Shown: positions 12,849 to 25,836, counted from the first letter of the stretch. The stretch is DNA of 64,000 nucleotides from Dillenia suffruticosa (GCA_033439265.1 JAVTVX010000019.1:2611501-2675500); one strand, 5' to 3'. The notes: a model not told the origin generated them from the letters alone. Program-made: numbers and translations.

Positions 12849-13078
12849 TTAGTCTTCCAGTTCGAATAGTAAATAGATGAGACGGTCCTTGGTCCAATTC
12901 TGTGGAACACCATAACCCTATCCATGCAGGTAGAAGAACTGTGAGATTCGACCAAGATTAGGATTAGCAGTGATAAATGAGTCCTCCAAGCGATAATCGC
13001 CAAACATGTCCTTGTTCAGAGCTTTCCATGCCTAAGGAACCATTTCATATACATCCTCGCGCACAATTTTCTCTGTGA
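12849..13078 (-). pseudogene. Type-B terpene synthase relic, last exon (copy B1)
   Basis: Minus-strand reading resembles the last exon of a second, different synthase: WKALNKDMFGDY, LEDSF, NPNLGRISQFFY and GYGVPQNWTKDRLIYLL. A stop interrupts just before the WKALNK block, and a second lies in the HG-GYG block. No upstream exons are seen. Confidence 0.75.
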
Positions 13079-16000
13079 TTATTAATTATTTTGTTTGTTA
13101 ATATGACATTCAAACACCAAAAGCTAAAGTTGTATAAATTAAATATAACATATATATATATTTCTTTGAAACCAAAACTCAATTTAACCATAACTAAATT
13201 TAGGACCAACAACTATATCTAATCTTGAGCATGGGTCAAGCTCAGACAAGCATTACTAGCATTTTCTAAAAAGTATGCTAAGTCCAAGCAGTAATCTATC
13301 TTTAGAATCCATTCCAAGTCGACGCCAAAATACAAAAACCTTTCCTTATGTTATGGCGGTTCGTCTCTCATTTTCAGGGGTGTTTTCAATCCTCAATGTT
13401 CTTCACGGGCTTGGGGGTTGAGCTTGTGGAGGATGACCCATGTGTTGCGCTGAGCTCTGTCTATGGCTCAATTCTCTGGCTTGCAGTTTGGTGAATGGAC
13501 CTTTCTTGGGGCCCCGCTTGCACCTTTATTCGGCTGTAGTCCAATTGGAAGCAGCATAAGGCATTTGTTCTGTCTTCTCTTTCTCTCTTTTTAATCACCA
13601 ATCATATGCACAGTCATATTTTAGTTAATTCGATTCGAACGTTATTGAACTCAATTTATGAGTGAGTTCTCTCATCGTAGTATTTTTTATTCCCAACTTT
13701 CTAATCTAAAATCTAATTAAAAGATTTAGTGTACTTACCTATTAGAGCGACTATATGTTATTGCCCTTTGTTATTGTCTGTTTCCTTTGGTAAGCACAAA
13801 AATGGCAGTGTCTTATATATTGTGTGGGCATGCATTATATTGCTATGGTTGTGCAAAATTTTCTTTTGATTTTATATTTATTTTGTTTTCCTCTAATCAA
13901 ATTATACTTTTATGCATTTGGTGGGCATCAACTAACACAAATTAAATTATCTACTTCACACAATAGGAGTTTAGAGCGAGTGGGGTTATGTCCTTGGGGA
14001 AAGGTAAATTTGCTTCTCTTAAGGATAAAAAAATACAAAGTTGAAAGTTAGTTAAACTAATGAATTAATTTAACTCCAGACAAATAAATAGCACAAAATT
14101 GGAAGAATCAAAATAAATGGAAAATCAATTTTGAGTCAAAAGAATTATAACTACCTTAATTCATTAAATTGATCATTAATGCAAAATGAACACAATAAAT
14201 CATAAAAAAATTAGTTATGTTTATTCAACGATCGTCAAACAACCAACCTCTCCTTACACGATTGGTAATTACAAGAAGTTCGTTAATTAGTTCTCTAATC
14301 GAAAGACAATTCTAAAGAAACTCATGATTTAGCGTTTCAATAGTATTAAAAACTAAAGAGACTCACTCTAATTAATAAATACACAAATGGGTTTATTTCA
14401 ATTTATTTATTTAATTCCATGACATTGATTAGATTGGCTGCAAGACATGAAATTATGTCATATGTTACTGTATTAAAACAAACAAATAATTATGAAGTTA
14501 TCATTTTAATTGGCTATAGAATATTTCAAAATTATTGAATATTGATCACTATTCAATAAACTCTAAACAATCATAAATACAAACATAAGAAATAAATAAA
14601 TACCTATGAATCGTTGATGTAATATAATCAATTAGATCTCACAATCATTAAAAATAAGATTTCAATAACCCATTGAGTAGAGAAAAAATTAGAAGCAAGA
14701 CATTAAAGGGGAAAAAAACACACACACACACAAAAATAAATAAATTTCTGTAGAGAGAAAAAAAAATAAAAGAAGACATACCTCCCCTTTTTGGAAGCGT
14801 ATAATGCCCCCTTTATATGGGGGGAATATATCATATGTTACGAAAAATTTCATCTTAGATGACTATTAAAAAAAAGAGTCTTGCTAATGTGATTTGTAAA
14901 AGAAAAAAATTACCTAAAAGATAGAATATTACAAAAGATGGACTTTCCAAGAGTCTATCTCCTTAATATTAGGAACAGTCAAAATGCTGAACACACTCAA
15001 TGTTTCCAAAATAGAATTCAGTCTTCTGCGTGCCCATATGCAAATAGAAATGCACCGTTGAATTTGGCATCAAAAGTCTTTTAGTTAACTTAGGAAATCA
15101 TATGCCCACGAACTAAAATGGAAGCATGGCTATCCCATAGTCTTCTCCTCTTATGCACAATGTCTTAAATTAACTCTTTTTTTTTTCACTTTTCTCCATA
15201 ACTCTTCTCCACCAATTCTGAAACTATCTAATATCATAAAACAGCCATTAGTGTAATAATTATTCATAAATCAAGCAAATCAATTAGAACTATTACATTA
15301 TTTTAACCCTAACAAATTCATTTACACCTTAACAATACTTATCCCCAAACATTCCCAACATAACCCCCCCAAAAAAAAAAGAAGAAAAACAACAACTTTG
15401 TATGTCAGCTCACTTTTTCCAAACTTTCTAACTAATGTGCGTCATAAAATCAAACTAAAAATGTAATAAAAACAATAAGTATCGTACAATATTTTACACT
15501 AAAATAATTATTACATCTCCTAAGAGTTCGTTCGAAATCAAAATTACAAGATTCAATAATTACAATGAAATTGTATTATCATATGCTTGCAAATATATCA
15601 TATCTTCACTACTCAAAAATATGAATTTCATGCACCAATAAAAAATTTTTTTATTGGGTTGTAATAAAGCCAGGGACAAGATTAGTATAAAAGGATATTT
15701 AAGGTTGAAAACATTCTGTATTTTTTTCTAATAGAGAGCATCTTTTCCCCCAACCAACAGGACACAAAACACAACATGTCTTCTTTCGTTTTGCTCTTGT
15801 TCTCTTTCAGACTCCTTTCTCAATTCACTTTTTTATTCATCTCCATTTTCAACTCTTTCAACTCTTTCGACTTCACTTTTTCTTTTTTTTTTTGAGCATT
15901 CTCAATTATCATTCCCTTGTCGCAAACAAATAACCAAATTATGCTATTAACTACGTACTCCTTTGGTACAAGGGACCGAAAAAAAAAAGTAAAAATAAAA

Positions 16001-16430
16001 AGACTAAATGTTATACTGTGGTGATTATAAGAAAAAGGGTTGCAAACTCAATTTGATTAACCGAGGGATTACAAAATCAAGGAGGGAATTTTAACAAAAG
16101 TTAACAATTGGTCAAACCTAATTGACATTATCATTTTAATGTATGAAATTAAAAAATGTTGCATCGATATGCATAACATACCAAATTCTAGAATATCCAA
16201 TACAAATGTGATATTCAATCAACAAAGAAAACAATTTCGAATGCATAAAATGAAAGGTGAAAACCTTACTTTAAGTAAATTTCGTATCATATCTTATATG
16301 TTTATTTTTCAAAACAACTATTAAAAAATGAATAGTTATTCACGTATCAAATAACTATTAATACCATTCTTCTCACATAAATTTACGGTTTAACCAAATA
16401 ATACACGTCAACCAGAAGGCTCAAAATTTT
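13079..16430. other. Duplicated AT-rich flank of B1, no gene
   Basis: 13110-13420 and 13940-15255 match 45340-45650 and 45690-46985; 13370-14800 matches 26340-28120 more distantly. 15256-16430 has no second copy here that I can see and no supportable gene. Confidence 0.6.
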
Positions 16431-17044
16431 TTTTGAACGAAACATTTTCACTCAACAACAAAAAACCATTTTTTTTAACCAAAATTTTGTTGATTTTACT
16501 AAAATAAGGCAAATACTTAAACTAACCCTTTTGAAGAAAATCAAATGTACCACCAAAAACACAAACACCATATATTTCCCCCCACACCTATATCATGCAT
16601 TTTCTCAATGTATGTTAAGTCGGAAGAGAAGAACAAAAGCATAAGTAAAACACAAGTACCAAAGAACTAAACTTCCCTAGAGCGAGGGGGAATGGCAAGG
16701 CAAATTCAATAAACCGAAAGAAAGCCATCATATTTTGCTCCAACCAAGAGAGACCCTCGTCCATGGCCTGTAAGAAATGCACACGCGACTCAGAGGAAGA
16801 TGGGCCCATTGTATCCTTGGTACCTCTTTCGGACGTCGACTGCGAAGAATCGAAGATGACTACCGAGTTGTGTTGGCGAGGGGGGAAACACCACCTTCCC
16901 TTTTGCAACCCCGGACCGGAAACGAGTAGGCTTACGCCGAGACGGGGGTGGTGTGGCGATCGGAGAAGGTGGAGACCGTGGTTGAGATGGTGGTGTACGG
17001 CTACGTGAAGCGGTGGCTTTTGCGACAGGTGTGAAAGTGGGCCC

Positions 17045-17082
<38 letters not shown>

Positions 17083-17430
17083 ACCAAAAAAAAAACCGAG
17101 AGACAGAGAGGGGAGTTCTCTATGGGTTGGGCTCCATGAGGGTGGCCCATGTGTTGCGCTGCACAAATATATTGGACCGTGAGCTCTGCATATGGGCCAA
17201 TTCTCTGGCTTGTGGTTTGGTGAGATGGACCCTTCTTGAGGCCCTGCCTGCACCTTTGTAAGGCTGTATGCAAATTGGAAGCAGAAAGGGCGTTCGTTGG
17301 TATTGTCTCTTCTTTCTTGTTGTGTTTCTTATAGGAGATGCATTATATTGACATGGTTGCATAAAAATTTTTTTTAGTTTTATATTTGTTATGTTTGCCT
17401 ATAATTAAATCATCCTTGCTTAGGGTAAGT
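16430..17430. repeat. Block R2 copy 1, conserved unit of unknown nature
   Basis: Shared with 28240-29310 and 58380-59640. A plus-strand frame (16763-17008) starts MACKKCTRDSEEDGPIVSLV, and an overlapping 212-codon minus-strand frame is also open. The minus-strand part ending SWLEQNMMAFFRF plus a hydrophobic tail could be the true sense, but frames differ among copies. (GA)n at 17046-17080. Function and class unknown. Confidence 0.45.
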
Positions 17431-18079
17431 GACGGTGATCCCTACTGAAAAACTTTATGGGAGATTGTTTTGTATCATGTTCTTCTGCCGCTACTCCCAT
17501 TTTTAATCTATTCAATAGAGAACGTAAAATTTAGATTTTTTTCTTGTTTATTAATTATTAATGAATTAATGATCTTTAATCTATAAAAGAGACTGTGATC
17601 TTCTCTCATTTTAATAATTCTAGTTTTGGTATTAATGGATTTGGAAAATATATACATATTCGATTTTAACATATGAAATATTTTATAAATTTTATTTTTA
17701 TTTAAATACGTTGATTTATTTAAATGGATTTTTATTTTTTATTCTTCTATTTTTACGACGACCCATTAGTAGTGGGACATTTTGTTACTTGTCAACTGCA
17801 CAAACTATAATAAAATAAACTACATGTTTAACTATAGGGTCTATGTTTAAAAGACAAGTGATTAAAGATTGGAGTAAGCTGAAAAGTTCAGGCTCTTTGC
17901 CACTAAGGCTTTAGAGTTTGTAGTTGGGTTGCAACCCAGACAGTCGGTTAGCCCGTGGCACACCCGTCCCCTCTGGGAACCAAACTTTTGCAGCCATTTC
18001 ATCTATTACACAAGCTATCCATCCACTATTAAAAAAAAAAAAAAAAACGAAAGAGTAAGAGATGTAAATGACAGAGATC

Positions 18080-18116
18080 CCTTCTTTATTTATTTATTTA
18101 TTTATTTATTTTACAG
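18080..18116 (-). terminator. TPS-1 downstream (TTTA)n giving AATAAA poly(A) signals
   Basis: A run of about eight TTTA units which, on the gene strand, is a string of overlapping AATAAA hexamers about 230-265 nt past the stop codon. The equivalent tract after TPS-2 is at about 47758-47779. Likely 3'-end signal, by position only. Confidence 0.4.
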
Positions 18117-18344
18117 CACATCAAATAGATATATTGCATATCCCGTACGTAAGCACAAACCTCAAAGAGACCATTTTGAAATAATTAAAAAGCACACAAG
18201 TACATACACACTCAACCGCCCAATGGAGGAAATTATTGAAAAGTGCAAATTGGTGGTAAAAATAACCGACCATAGTTCTTACACAGGTGCGTAGTAAAGT
18301 TTGATTAGCACAATCCCAACTGCCAAAGCAAAGTAGATCATTGA

Positions 18345-21176
18345 TTAATCGAGTGGAACTGGCTCGACTAGCAATGAAAAGATATGGTCCTTGGTCCAAT
18401 ATTGTGGAACCCCATGACCATCTCCATATTGGTAAAAGCACTGCGCAGTTCGACCAAGATCAGGACAAGCACTGATAAAGGGTTCTTCAAAGGGATACTC
18501 GCCAAACATGTCCTTATTTAGGGTTTTCCATGTCTGGTGTATCAACCCATTTATGTAGGCGCGAGCTGCTTCCTCCGATGCACCCGTGTCGTTCATGTAG
18601 CATTGAAGAGATTTCACAGTATCCCCTCTCGCTAGTTCATCCTAATTCCAACGCAGAAAAATGAAGTAAATAAATAAATCTTAAAAGCTAGTATTGAATT
18701 ATCTAAATTTTAGCATGAGTCAAACTTAAACCGATTTTTCTAATTTTTTTTGAATATTTTTAATCTAATCTTATAATTTTATCCTTAAAATTAGTCGATC
18801 AAATTTTAATTTTAACAAATTTTATGATCAAATAATATGTAAACATTGTATATTAATAATTAAGAAAAGTTGAAATTAAGGGATAACCGATGAAGTTCCT
18901 AGGTCGTTGGTGAGTCGAAGAAGCATGGAAGAGCAACGCATAATGCCTGGAAGATCATATATGTAATCTAAAGCGTCCTTGGATATATTTTCCGTGGTCG
19001 AGAAATGAGCAGTGAAGAGCCCAAGAGGGGCTGATATGGAAACCACAGCATTTTCAATATACTCCTTCAAAGTTGGCTTGTATCCACTGTGGAACCACCT
19101 AGCTTCTTTGCAATATGCTTTGCACAGATTTGCCCACTAAAGTTTCAAAGAAATAGAGTTGAAAAAAATTAGAAACCAAAAGAAATGGGAAAAAAAGATT
19201 AAATATAAAATTTGCAATGTCATATGATAGCCTACCATTTTGCTTAGGTAAGGGATGATGTTGAAGCCTTTTTCTCTAAGGGTCCAGTAGCCAATTTCAT
19301 TGGTGGTATTGAACAATGCTAGTAGACATGTTTTAATTGCGTTCTTAGGAAGTTTGTCAATTTCATTGATGTCCCATCTGGAAAGACGCAAAATTAAGTG
19401 GAATAATTTGTAAAATAAAAAAAACATTTTGTCATTAGAAATACCTTAGCAACACATTTGTTGAGCATTTCTCTATATTTGATTTCAAATAACGTGACTA
19501 TATAAAACTAAATATGAATCGGTCAGAATAATATCAAATTAAAAATAACTATCGAATTAAAAATAACTTTTTGATATACTAACCCGTCGATCAAGTCTGT
19601 AAATAGCTCAACCTCTTCCAAAGAGCCATAAACATCGTACATATCATCGATAAGCGTAACGAAACAAATGATTTTGGTTTCAATTTCTCTGAAAGCTCCA
19701 TATGGTGGCTCAAAGATCACGCCCAAACTCCAGAAGTAATGTTCCACCAATCTGTCTCTTGCAAAGCTTATCTTGTCCAGACCCATATCGACCCACCACC
19801 TAAAAAGAAAAGAAAAATTAACAAATAGATAAACTGAATCAGATATAAATTAACGAAATGTGCAAACAAACTATGGTCATTTTTAGAGTTACTAATTAAG
19901 GAACAATTGTTAATAATAATAGTGCATACCCAGCTAACTTGCTGACTTCCTTTTGATGAATTGACTGCACCATGTTGAAGTCCAATTTGGCAAATTCAAG
20001 TAAAAGAGGGTTCTTGTTTGTTTCTTCCCTGTAAGTATCAATGAACCATCTAGCTTCCACTCTGTTGAGTCTCCAATGTAAGGGCATATCCAGAGCATGG
20101 TTCACTTTTCTAGCCATCGGTGAGTCCAACTTGGCATCACTGAGGTCCTTCAAATGTTTTGTTGCAAACACTTTTGCATCATCTATGGTGTTTTCGTCTT
20201 CCTGACCAAAAAAAGAAGGTTCATACAAGCTAAGTATCCCTTTTACATGGTTGCACAAATCTGCCTTGAAATGACCCGTTTCATCCTTAAATCTGTCAAA
20301 AATTTCTGCAGCCACAAAATTTTCTCAAAATAAAAAATTTTGAAAATTCCCATTTTAAAAAATTTAAAAAGTAATCATAAAATTGATATCTCAACCTTGC
20401 TAGTAAGTTCACCGGAAATTGTGATGATTTAAAAGACTTTACCTTGTGGAATATGATATCCATGCTGTCTGAGGATCCTAGAATATAGGGCTGTGGCATG
20501 TAAATCATGGTGAAACAATGCATCTTGATCATTGGTTTGGTTGACCACATCTTGTACTGCAGTCTTGATCTCTATCTCAAACTGATACCCGAGACCCAAT
20601 CTTTGAACTGAGTCGATTAACTCAAGCCTCTCTAGTGGATCCATTGGTGCACTAATTTGGCATCTCACCTTCTCCTTCATTTTCTCATACTTGTCCGCGT
20701 ACTTCTCCTGCAATTCCATTGATTCAATGGAGCAATGAAGCAAGGAATTTTGCAATATGTAAAAAGCAAAACTTATATGCATAAACAATCAATGTAAATA
20801 CTATTTCAACATTTGGACGGTTAAAATAATATATCAGAACTCTTTTTTTTCTAATTAATATCTTTCATTATTCATGTTAATCAGAAAGAATCACATCAGT
20901 TATGAAAAATTTATCACCCACAATTAATTTGAATTACACAAAATAACAATGAAAAGATCATCTTGAAACCTATACTTGTTAGGAGAGGTAATAATTATGA
21001 AACATGAGCAAAGCCATGATAAATAAAAATGGAAAGATTTATACGGTATAATCGGTGTTTAAAGATTTCACGAAATTATAGTCCCAACAACTAGGTGTGT
21101 AATCTGCCGACCGTCTAATGATTTTAGGGTGGTGCTTATTGCAAGAGAGAGAGGACAAGCGAGCTGGAGCAGCCAT
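18345..21176 (-). CDS. TPS: TPS-1: intact TPS-b class terpene synthase, 7 exons, 558 aa
   Basis: Class I terpene synthase. The family ionises a prenyl diphosphate (geranyl diphosphate for most TPS-b members) and cyclises or rearranges the cation; the product cannot be told from sequence. Exons, in coding order: 21045-21176, 20443-20707, 19930-20305, 19584-19799, 19236-19377, 18888-19136, 18345-18641. All introns are GT-AG and phases fit throughout. The N-terminal alpha-barrel domain carries RR(x8)W at residues 21-31. The C-terminal catalytic domain has RDR at 272-274, the metal-binding DDMYD at 309-313 and the second metal site NDLGTSSDE (N454, T458, E462). Length is normal for a TPS-b lacking a long transit peptide. 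The start is the first ATG after an in-frame TGA at 21234-21236, leaving only 20 residues before RR. At residue 120 this copy has Ser where Phe is usual. Near-twin: TPS-2, 29.7 kb away on the same strand. Confidence 0.93.
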
Positions 21177-21258
21177 TTGAAGTTTTTCTACTAACACAAA
21201 CTCTTGGATACGTTTTTTTTGGTTTTGATTGTCTCAGCTCGTGAAATGGAGAATACTC

Positions 21259-21272
21259 CCCCTATATTTACT
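21259..21272 (-). promoter_or_regulatory. Candidate TATA box of TPS-1
   Basis: Read on the minus strand this is an AAATATAG-type AT-rich box about 90 bp upstream of the ATG, flanked by GC-richer bases. The same box occurs at about 50937-50951 before TPS-2. If used, it predicts a short 5' leader of about 60 nt. Inference from position and conservation only. Confidence 0.4.
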
Positions 21273-21275
21273 ACT

Positions 21276-21278
<3 letters not shown>

Positions 21279-21344
<66 letters not shown>
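21279..21344. repeat. Promoter microsatellite (CA)24(TA)9 of TPS-1
   Basis: Compound dinucleotide repeat: 24 CA units at 21279-21326 then 9 TA units to 21344, lying between the candidate TATA box and the G-boxes. Confidence 0.95.
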
Positions 21345-21384
21345 AATATGGTGAGCCCTGTTTCACGTAGGCTTGGTCGTCCTC

Positions 21385-21421
21385 CACGTGAGAAAGGGAG
21401 TGGTGAATGCCCACCCACGTG
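21385..21421. promoter_or_regulatory. Twin G-boxes (CACGTG) upstream of TPS-1
   Basis: Two perfect CACGTG hexamers at 21385-21390 and 21416-21421, 209 and 240 bp upstream of the ATG and 31 bp apart. G-boxes bind bHLH (MYC2-type, jasmonate) and bZIP factors, which are known to control many plant terpene synthases. The pair is kept in TPS-2 with identical 31-bp spacing, although the microsatellite between it and the gene differs in length. Confidence 0.6.
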
Positions 21422-21429
21422 GCACATCA

Positions 21430-24400
21430 TTCCTTTCGTTTAGATTTTTTTATACTTTTTTTATTTCATCATCCTCCGTGTAATCTCACTTAATATCTCT
21501 CTCTCTCTCTCCCTTTTTCCGTTCTATCTCTCCACGTCACCTCTCTCTCTCTATTACAAATATATTTTTTTATTTTATTTTAATATATTGAATTAACAAT
21601 ATAGATTTAAATTTTTAAATTAAATATTTAAGTGTTTAATTTTTATAAATTTTAAATTAAATAATAATATTTATAATTTTACTTAATAATTAAATTATTG
21701 AATAATGTAGTTTTAGTTTATGATTTCATATTTTAATATTTTGTATTACAATTTAATATTTTATTTAAATATCGAAAATCTAAATATTAATGTTTAAATA
21801 TTTGATATTTCAAATTATTTTTTATATTATATAAATATTTTAATATTTTAATTATTTTTTAGATTTTTATATTTCAAAATTTTTAGATTAAATATTAATA
21901 TTTATGAATTTTTTAGGACGTTTGTGGACAAATTTTTCAGCCTTCCAAAGATATCTTTCTTGATTTTTTTTCTTTTTATTATTTAATTATTTTTTTATGT
22001 TAAACTCGGTTTAATTTTATATTATATTATTTTATTTTATTTTCTCTTTCATCTTTTGTAAATTAGTTTCCAAAATTTAAAATTAATACTTTATCTAAAT
22101 TGTTGAACCAAATATTATAATAGCCCCAAGAATCAGAATATATATTTCTCCAAAAGGATATAAAAATTTTTATAATAAGCGCTTATTATTATTTTTTTTA
22201 ATCATCAAATACTACTCAAAATTAAAATTAACCGTTTACATTTTTGCCCGCCTCAAAGGAGGCATCCTTATTTGACGAAGGATTCGGCCTTCCGTCGATG
22301 AAGGATCCAACCTTCATCGATGAAGGCTTCTCTCCCTCTCTCCCTCTCTGTCCTGTCTCTCCACGTCACCTCTCTCTCTCTCTCTATTACAAATATATTT
22401 TTTATCTTATTTTAATTTAATATATGGAATTAACAATATTGATTTAAATGTTTAAATTAAATATTTAAGTGTTTTATTCTTATAAAATTTTAAATTAAAT
22501 AATAATATTTATAAGTCTACTTAATAATTAAATTATTGAATAATGTAGTTTTAGTTTATGATTTAATATTTTAACATTTTGTATTACAATTTAATATTTT
22601 ATTTAAATATCAAAAATCTAGATATTAATGTTTAAATATTTGATATTTCAAATTATTTTTTATATTATATAAATATTTAAATTATTATTTAAATTAAATA
22701 TTTTATTAAAGAGAATTTTAGAATAACATCGTGGTAATAATAGTTAATATCAAAATATAGTCTGGTACGGGGGTAACGTGACAGCATGGGAATGGACGAT
22801 GAAGAAGTGAAAAGTAATATAATTATGTGATTTATCCTAATAGTTTAATGAGGTAGAGATATCCTAATATAATTACGAAATACTGGGATTTTGATTCTCT
22901 TCAACTGGAACCAAAAGAGAACTGCATGGGGTGGGGTTGGATGGAGGGGAGAAAATATTTGCATACCCAAAAAACCCTTGATGCTTAGCTCATCTTTTTA
23001 ATTTTTCAATGTATAAATAAATCTAAACATAACCATATGATAATGTAAACGTTATCCTGGCATAATGATGTTCTTATCTATGAAATATTTTAATACCCTT
23101 CAAGATGATAATCCCAATCAGAGCCCTAATTCTTTATTACCACTGGATATGCAAGCAATAACTATAACCAGAACTGGGAATCCCATACCCTCTTTGTGGG
23201 GTCGACCTTTACAACAGAAAAAGCAACTTCAAATTTGCATGAACAAGTCCCGTTTAATGAAAGTCATTGTTCTTTTACATGTTAATGGATTCAAGAACCT
23301 GTACTAAAGCCAAAAAGCCAAGAAGGTCACATCTAAGAAAATATTCAAAGCGAATTTGATAGCGAAATAGAGAATGGTGGATTTTCTTAATCATACATTT
23401 CGTATTCGACTCATGAAAATAGAGAAATAAGATTTGACAAAATTAACTCCTTAATACACCCTATAACACTTAGATCGGATTAGTCGAATAAAATTTAAAT
23501 ATTAATATGTGAAAACAAAAAAAAATGCATAATTTTTACATATGGGACCTCTTCTAATTGTGGGGAAGTGTCAACAATTGCCCTCACTTGCATGGGTTCA
23601 GTTTGATTATATTTAGGGTAGTTCTATTCATCGAGTCTTAAATGATGAAATTAATACAATATTAATTTAATAAATGGCAACGCCTTTAATGTGAAAGATT
23701 AAGCTTACTATTATTAATTCATTAAGATAAGAGTTTCATGAAATAAAAAACTTATGGCCAAATCTTTCTTAGACCCTCTCATTGGAGTCTAAATATGTCC
23801 TTATATTAGTTTGGAAATATCTTAATAATTGTCGTAGGTTACTCAAATGAACTTATAATTAATGATAGGAGATGATAGATGGATTGATAAATCTTTTTCT
23901 TAATGAATTATAACTATCTGATATTATTTTTTTCTTAAAAATCTGAAATTTGAGTTTCTTCTATATTTAAAAAAAATAAATAAATCTTTTTGTGTGTGTG
24001 TTAATACGCTTCTTAGTTAATAAAAGATTTTTAACCCATGATCTAACCTGCCCAATGTTAACAATGATAGGCCGTTAAGCAATAAGTAGCATAATTAATC
24101 TTCATAATATACTATTTCATATGTACTTTTTTATATAATTGTATTTCAAAAAAAAAAAAACTATTTAATATTCGTCATAAAACCCAAATGTGTTTTTTAA
24201 AAAAAAAAATCAAAATACGTTACTTTTTGGGAAGTAAAAAAAAAAGAAAATCAAAGTATAATACTTTTTGAGTATAACATGTAGATATATATATCTATGG
24301 TATAACGTATGTAATGTATAAAGTGCATAGCTTTAGTTGACTAGGTTTAGTCTGTCAACCAATCTGTTTCTTTTGCTAATAGAGCAAATGAGGTAAATAA

Positions 24401-24815
24401 ATAAACTATGAATGACGAGTAATGATAAAAAAAAATTTGAGAGAATTAATCCCTAAAATAAGTCTTATAGTGCTCAAATCGGTTTAAGCGGGTAAAATTC
24501 AGATACCGATGATGAAAAAAAAGTAAATAAATAAATTAGGCTCCTTTTTGTGTAGGCTCCGGCCCATTTTGCTTTGCTGGGCTTAAGTTGGACTTATATA
24601 ATCCAAGTTTTTCTAAAGTTTTTCCCCCGATCACCGTATTTTTATTTTTTATGTTTTTATTTGCTTCTAAAAATGCGTGTATGCTTGGGGCATTGTCCAA
24701 AAGCGAGTCACTATTTATGTTTTTTATATAAGGGTTTAGATGAAGATTTATTTGTTATCCATAAAATAAGATTAAAATTTAGAATAAAGAGAGGATGAAG
24801 AGAGGGACACCATTT
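21430..24815. other. Upstream region of TPS-1, no gene supported
   Basis: Very AT-rich. A stretch of about 430 bp with CT-rich start occurs twice (about 21470-21920 and 22310-22740), separated by a small palindromic ACGAAGGATCC-type cluster near 22276-22330. A SINE-tail-like phrase containing GATCGGATTAGTCGA lies near 23470 and again near 24480. No coding region is supported. Confidence 0.6.
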
Positions 24816-24994
24816 TTTTTAAGCCTGACAATAGATATGGAATAATTCTTTTTTCTTTTAAGGTCAAAATCATATAAAATAATAATAGTTTATAATTATT
24901 ATTAATTATATATATAAACATGAATTTACCATTTCGGATTTCGTGGTCCTCCAATTGATGGAAACTGATTTCTCGTTGAAGTGAAGCGGCCTAA

Positions 24995-25745
24995 TTCTGT
25001 ATTGGTAAGATGTATATGTATTTTGTTCATCTCCTCAGTCTCTCATGATATCACTTGAAAGGAGAGAGATTGTACATAACAAGATCAGTACCGAATAGAG
25101 AGTGATTGGACTACCCAGAACTACTCTTAGCCACATGAAAAAAAAAAAAAAATGGTTCTATCAAGATCTTGTGTCCAGAAACCAACTTGACAGCATCTGT
25201 ACCATATTATTCGGTTGATACGTCAATATTTTTGCCAGTTTATCTTAAATAATTAGGAGCAAAAAAAGCAAAATCTGGAAACCAAATGTCTCCCTTCTGC
25301 ATTCAGTTCAACCATTCCCTAGCACTCATGCATCTTAGTGGGTCTATATCATACAACCCACCAGTCACATGAGAACCTTAAATTATAATCTTAAACATTA
25401 TTAAACCACACATTTAAGAAGCGTGATTAATCATCCATAAGTGAAGACATAATTTCTGAGGAGGGTATGATTCGTATAATCGAGCAATTTTATTTATCTA
25501 GGTGATTCTGATATTTAATTTTTAATTATATTATTTTTTTTAATTTGATGTTAGCACATTTTTTGTTTGACAAAAGAAAGAGCACCAGCGTCACTATGGA
25601 AGAATCTCTCCTTACGACAAAAAATTATTTTTCAAATTATCTTTCATATTGTCTCTATTTTACAATTTCATCAGCAATTTCATGGGTTTCGAAAATCATG
25701 CAAGAAAAAATTATCTCCATCCTAGTTTCTTATCAATCACTTCTC
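24995..25745. repeat. Block W partial copy and flank
   Basis: Starts at CTAATTCTGTATTGG and matches 55060-55450 and then 55887-56195. Only the 5' third of the 98-codon frame is present. Confidence 0.75.
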
Positions 25746-25836
25746 TCTCTCTCTCTCTCTCTATGTTAGGACATAGGACTAAGACCAACGAGGGGGTGTG
25801 CCAGGGTTTGATTATATTCAATCCCTGTGAGATTCG

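Larger units (their letters stand above)
17365..24815. repeat. Segmental duplication block 1 (around TPS-1)
   Basis: Matches 46988-53705 nearly base for base, including introns, promoter and about 3.5 kb of upstream AT-rich DNA. Exons 2-7 of the two blocks keep a constant 29669-bp offset. The copies differ by small indels, by the CA repeat length and by an 822-bp stretch (22516-23337) absent from block 2. Confidence 0.9.

Noticed and set aside
16615..17253. 212-codon minus-strand frame as a gene
   Set aside because: It includes a (GA)n run read as Ser-Leu repeats, and the frame is not kept in the 28.5 kb and 58.9 kb copies.
18121..18441. 106-codon minus-strand frame overlapping the end of TPS-1 (and similar frames at 9397 and 47883)
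   Set aside because: A shifted reading of exon 7 and the 3' UTR ([12 protein letters not shown] is the out-of-frame version of [10 protein letters not shown]).
25739..25763. CT-rich runs as promoter elements
   Set aside because: Similar CT/GA microsatellites occur at about ten unrelated places in the window with no gene nearby.
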